From Deltaproteobacteria bacterium (GTDB lineage: Bacteria; Desulfobacterota; Desulfobaccia; Desulfobaccales; Desulfobaccaceae), in the NCBI GenBank assembly GCA_016874895.1, contig VGSX01000249.1:1-5422 (forward strand): a stretch of 5,422 nt of DNA, given 5' to 3'. Position numbers and translations under genes: made by a program. Below, piece after piece: positions 5,262 to 5,422 of this stretch (position 1 is the first letter of the stretch; each line of letters starts with the position of its first letter). The notes under the pieces were generated by a model. The model was not told the DNA's origin. It ran no database searches and saw nothing but the letters and a program-made list of their open reading frames with translations.

Positions 5262-5422
5262 TCATAAGGTGAGTATCAGCGGCAGGATCATGGGGCGCCG
5301 CTCCAGCAGTTTGAAGAAATATTTCCGCAGGGCCTTGCCGATCTGGATCTGAATCTCCAGCCAGTCCAGGGTGGGGTCGGCCAGGGCCCGGGAGATGATC
5401 TCCAGGATGATTTCCCGGGCCG
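5262..5422 (-). CDS. rnj: Ribonuclease J, C-terminal end (partial, runs off the window)
   Basis: Only the last 52 codons are present, ending with TGA (complement of 5262-5264); the 5' part lies beyond the window edge. The visible peptide begins AREIILEIISRALAD and ends in KYFFKLLERRPMILPLILTL. The closing RRPMILP motif after an amphipathic helix is characteristic of the C-terminal domain of RNase J, a metallo-beta-lactamase-fold 5'-3' exo/endoribonuclease in mRNA decay and rRNA maturation. The C-terminal domain is linked to dimerisation. The catalytic domains cannot be checked here. The GC-rich tandem repeats lie directly downstream. The assignment rests on this short but distinctive tail. 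Confidence 0.8.
   Translation of the reverse strand, partial: AREIILEIISRALADPTLDWLEIQIQIGKALRKYFFKLLERRPMILPLILTL

Overview
The window looks like ordinary chromosomal DNA from a GC-rich Gram-negative bacterium, most likely a Desulfobacterota (former delta-proteobacteria) lineage. The clues are an orphan sigma-54 activator, a stand-alone PilZ protein, an RNase J C-terminus, a small Cys-rich zinc-ribbon-like protein, and GC-rich intergenic palindromes of a kind common in environmental genomes. This assignment is inference. No mobile element, CRISPR array, rRNA or tRNA was found.

Layout: 1-122 is an AT-rich leader with a good sigma-70-type promoter. A 363-aa sigma-54-dependent activator without a sensory domain follows (123-1214, +). 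A 367-bp gap (1215-1581) holds several inverted repeats, including a possible multi-branched RNA fold, and precedes a PilZ-domain c-di-GMP-binding protein (1582-2037, +). The PilZ gene converges on mnmG/gidA (2067-3980, -), a complete tRNA-modification gene with a forced non-ATG start inside a 12-bp palindrome. A divergent region (3981-4187) leads into an unrecognised 66-aa protein (4188-4388, +). That gene converges on a 128-aa protein with three CxxC pairs (4427-4813, -). The 448-bp stretch 4814-5261 has no gene but carries a long inverted repeat (4881-4944) and three copies of a GC-rich hairpin repeat (5147-5229). The window ends inside the 3' end of a ribonuclease J gene (5262-5422, -).

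The genes do not form one pathway. MnmG and RNase J are RNA-metabolism housekeeping proteins, while the activator and PilZ protein are regulatory and could be linked to c-di-GMP-controlled surface or motility behaviour. The most useful leads are the candidate structured leader before the PilZ gene, the GAFTDA variant in the activator, the palindromic mnmG start, the two uncharacterised small proteins and the repeats around the RNase J end. I found no convincing new multi-gene system.
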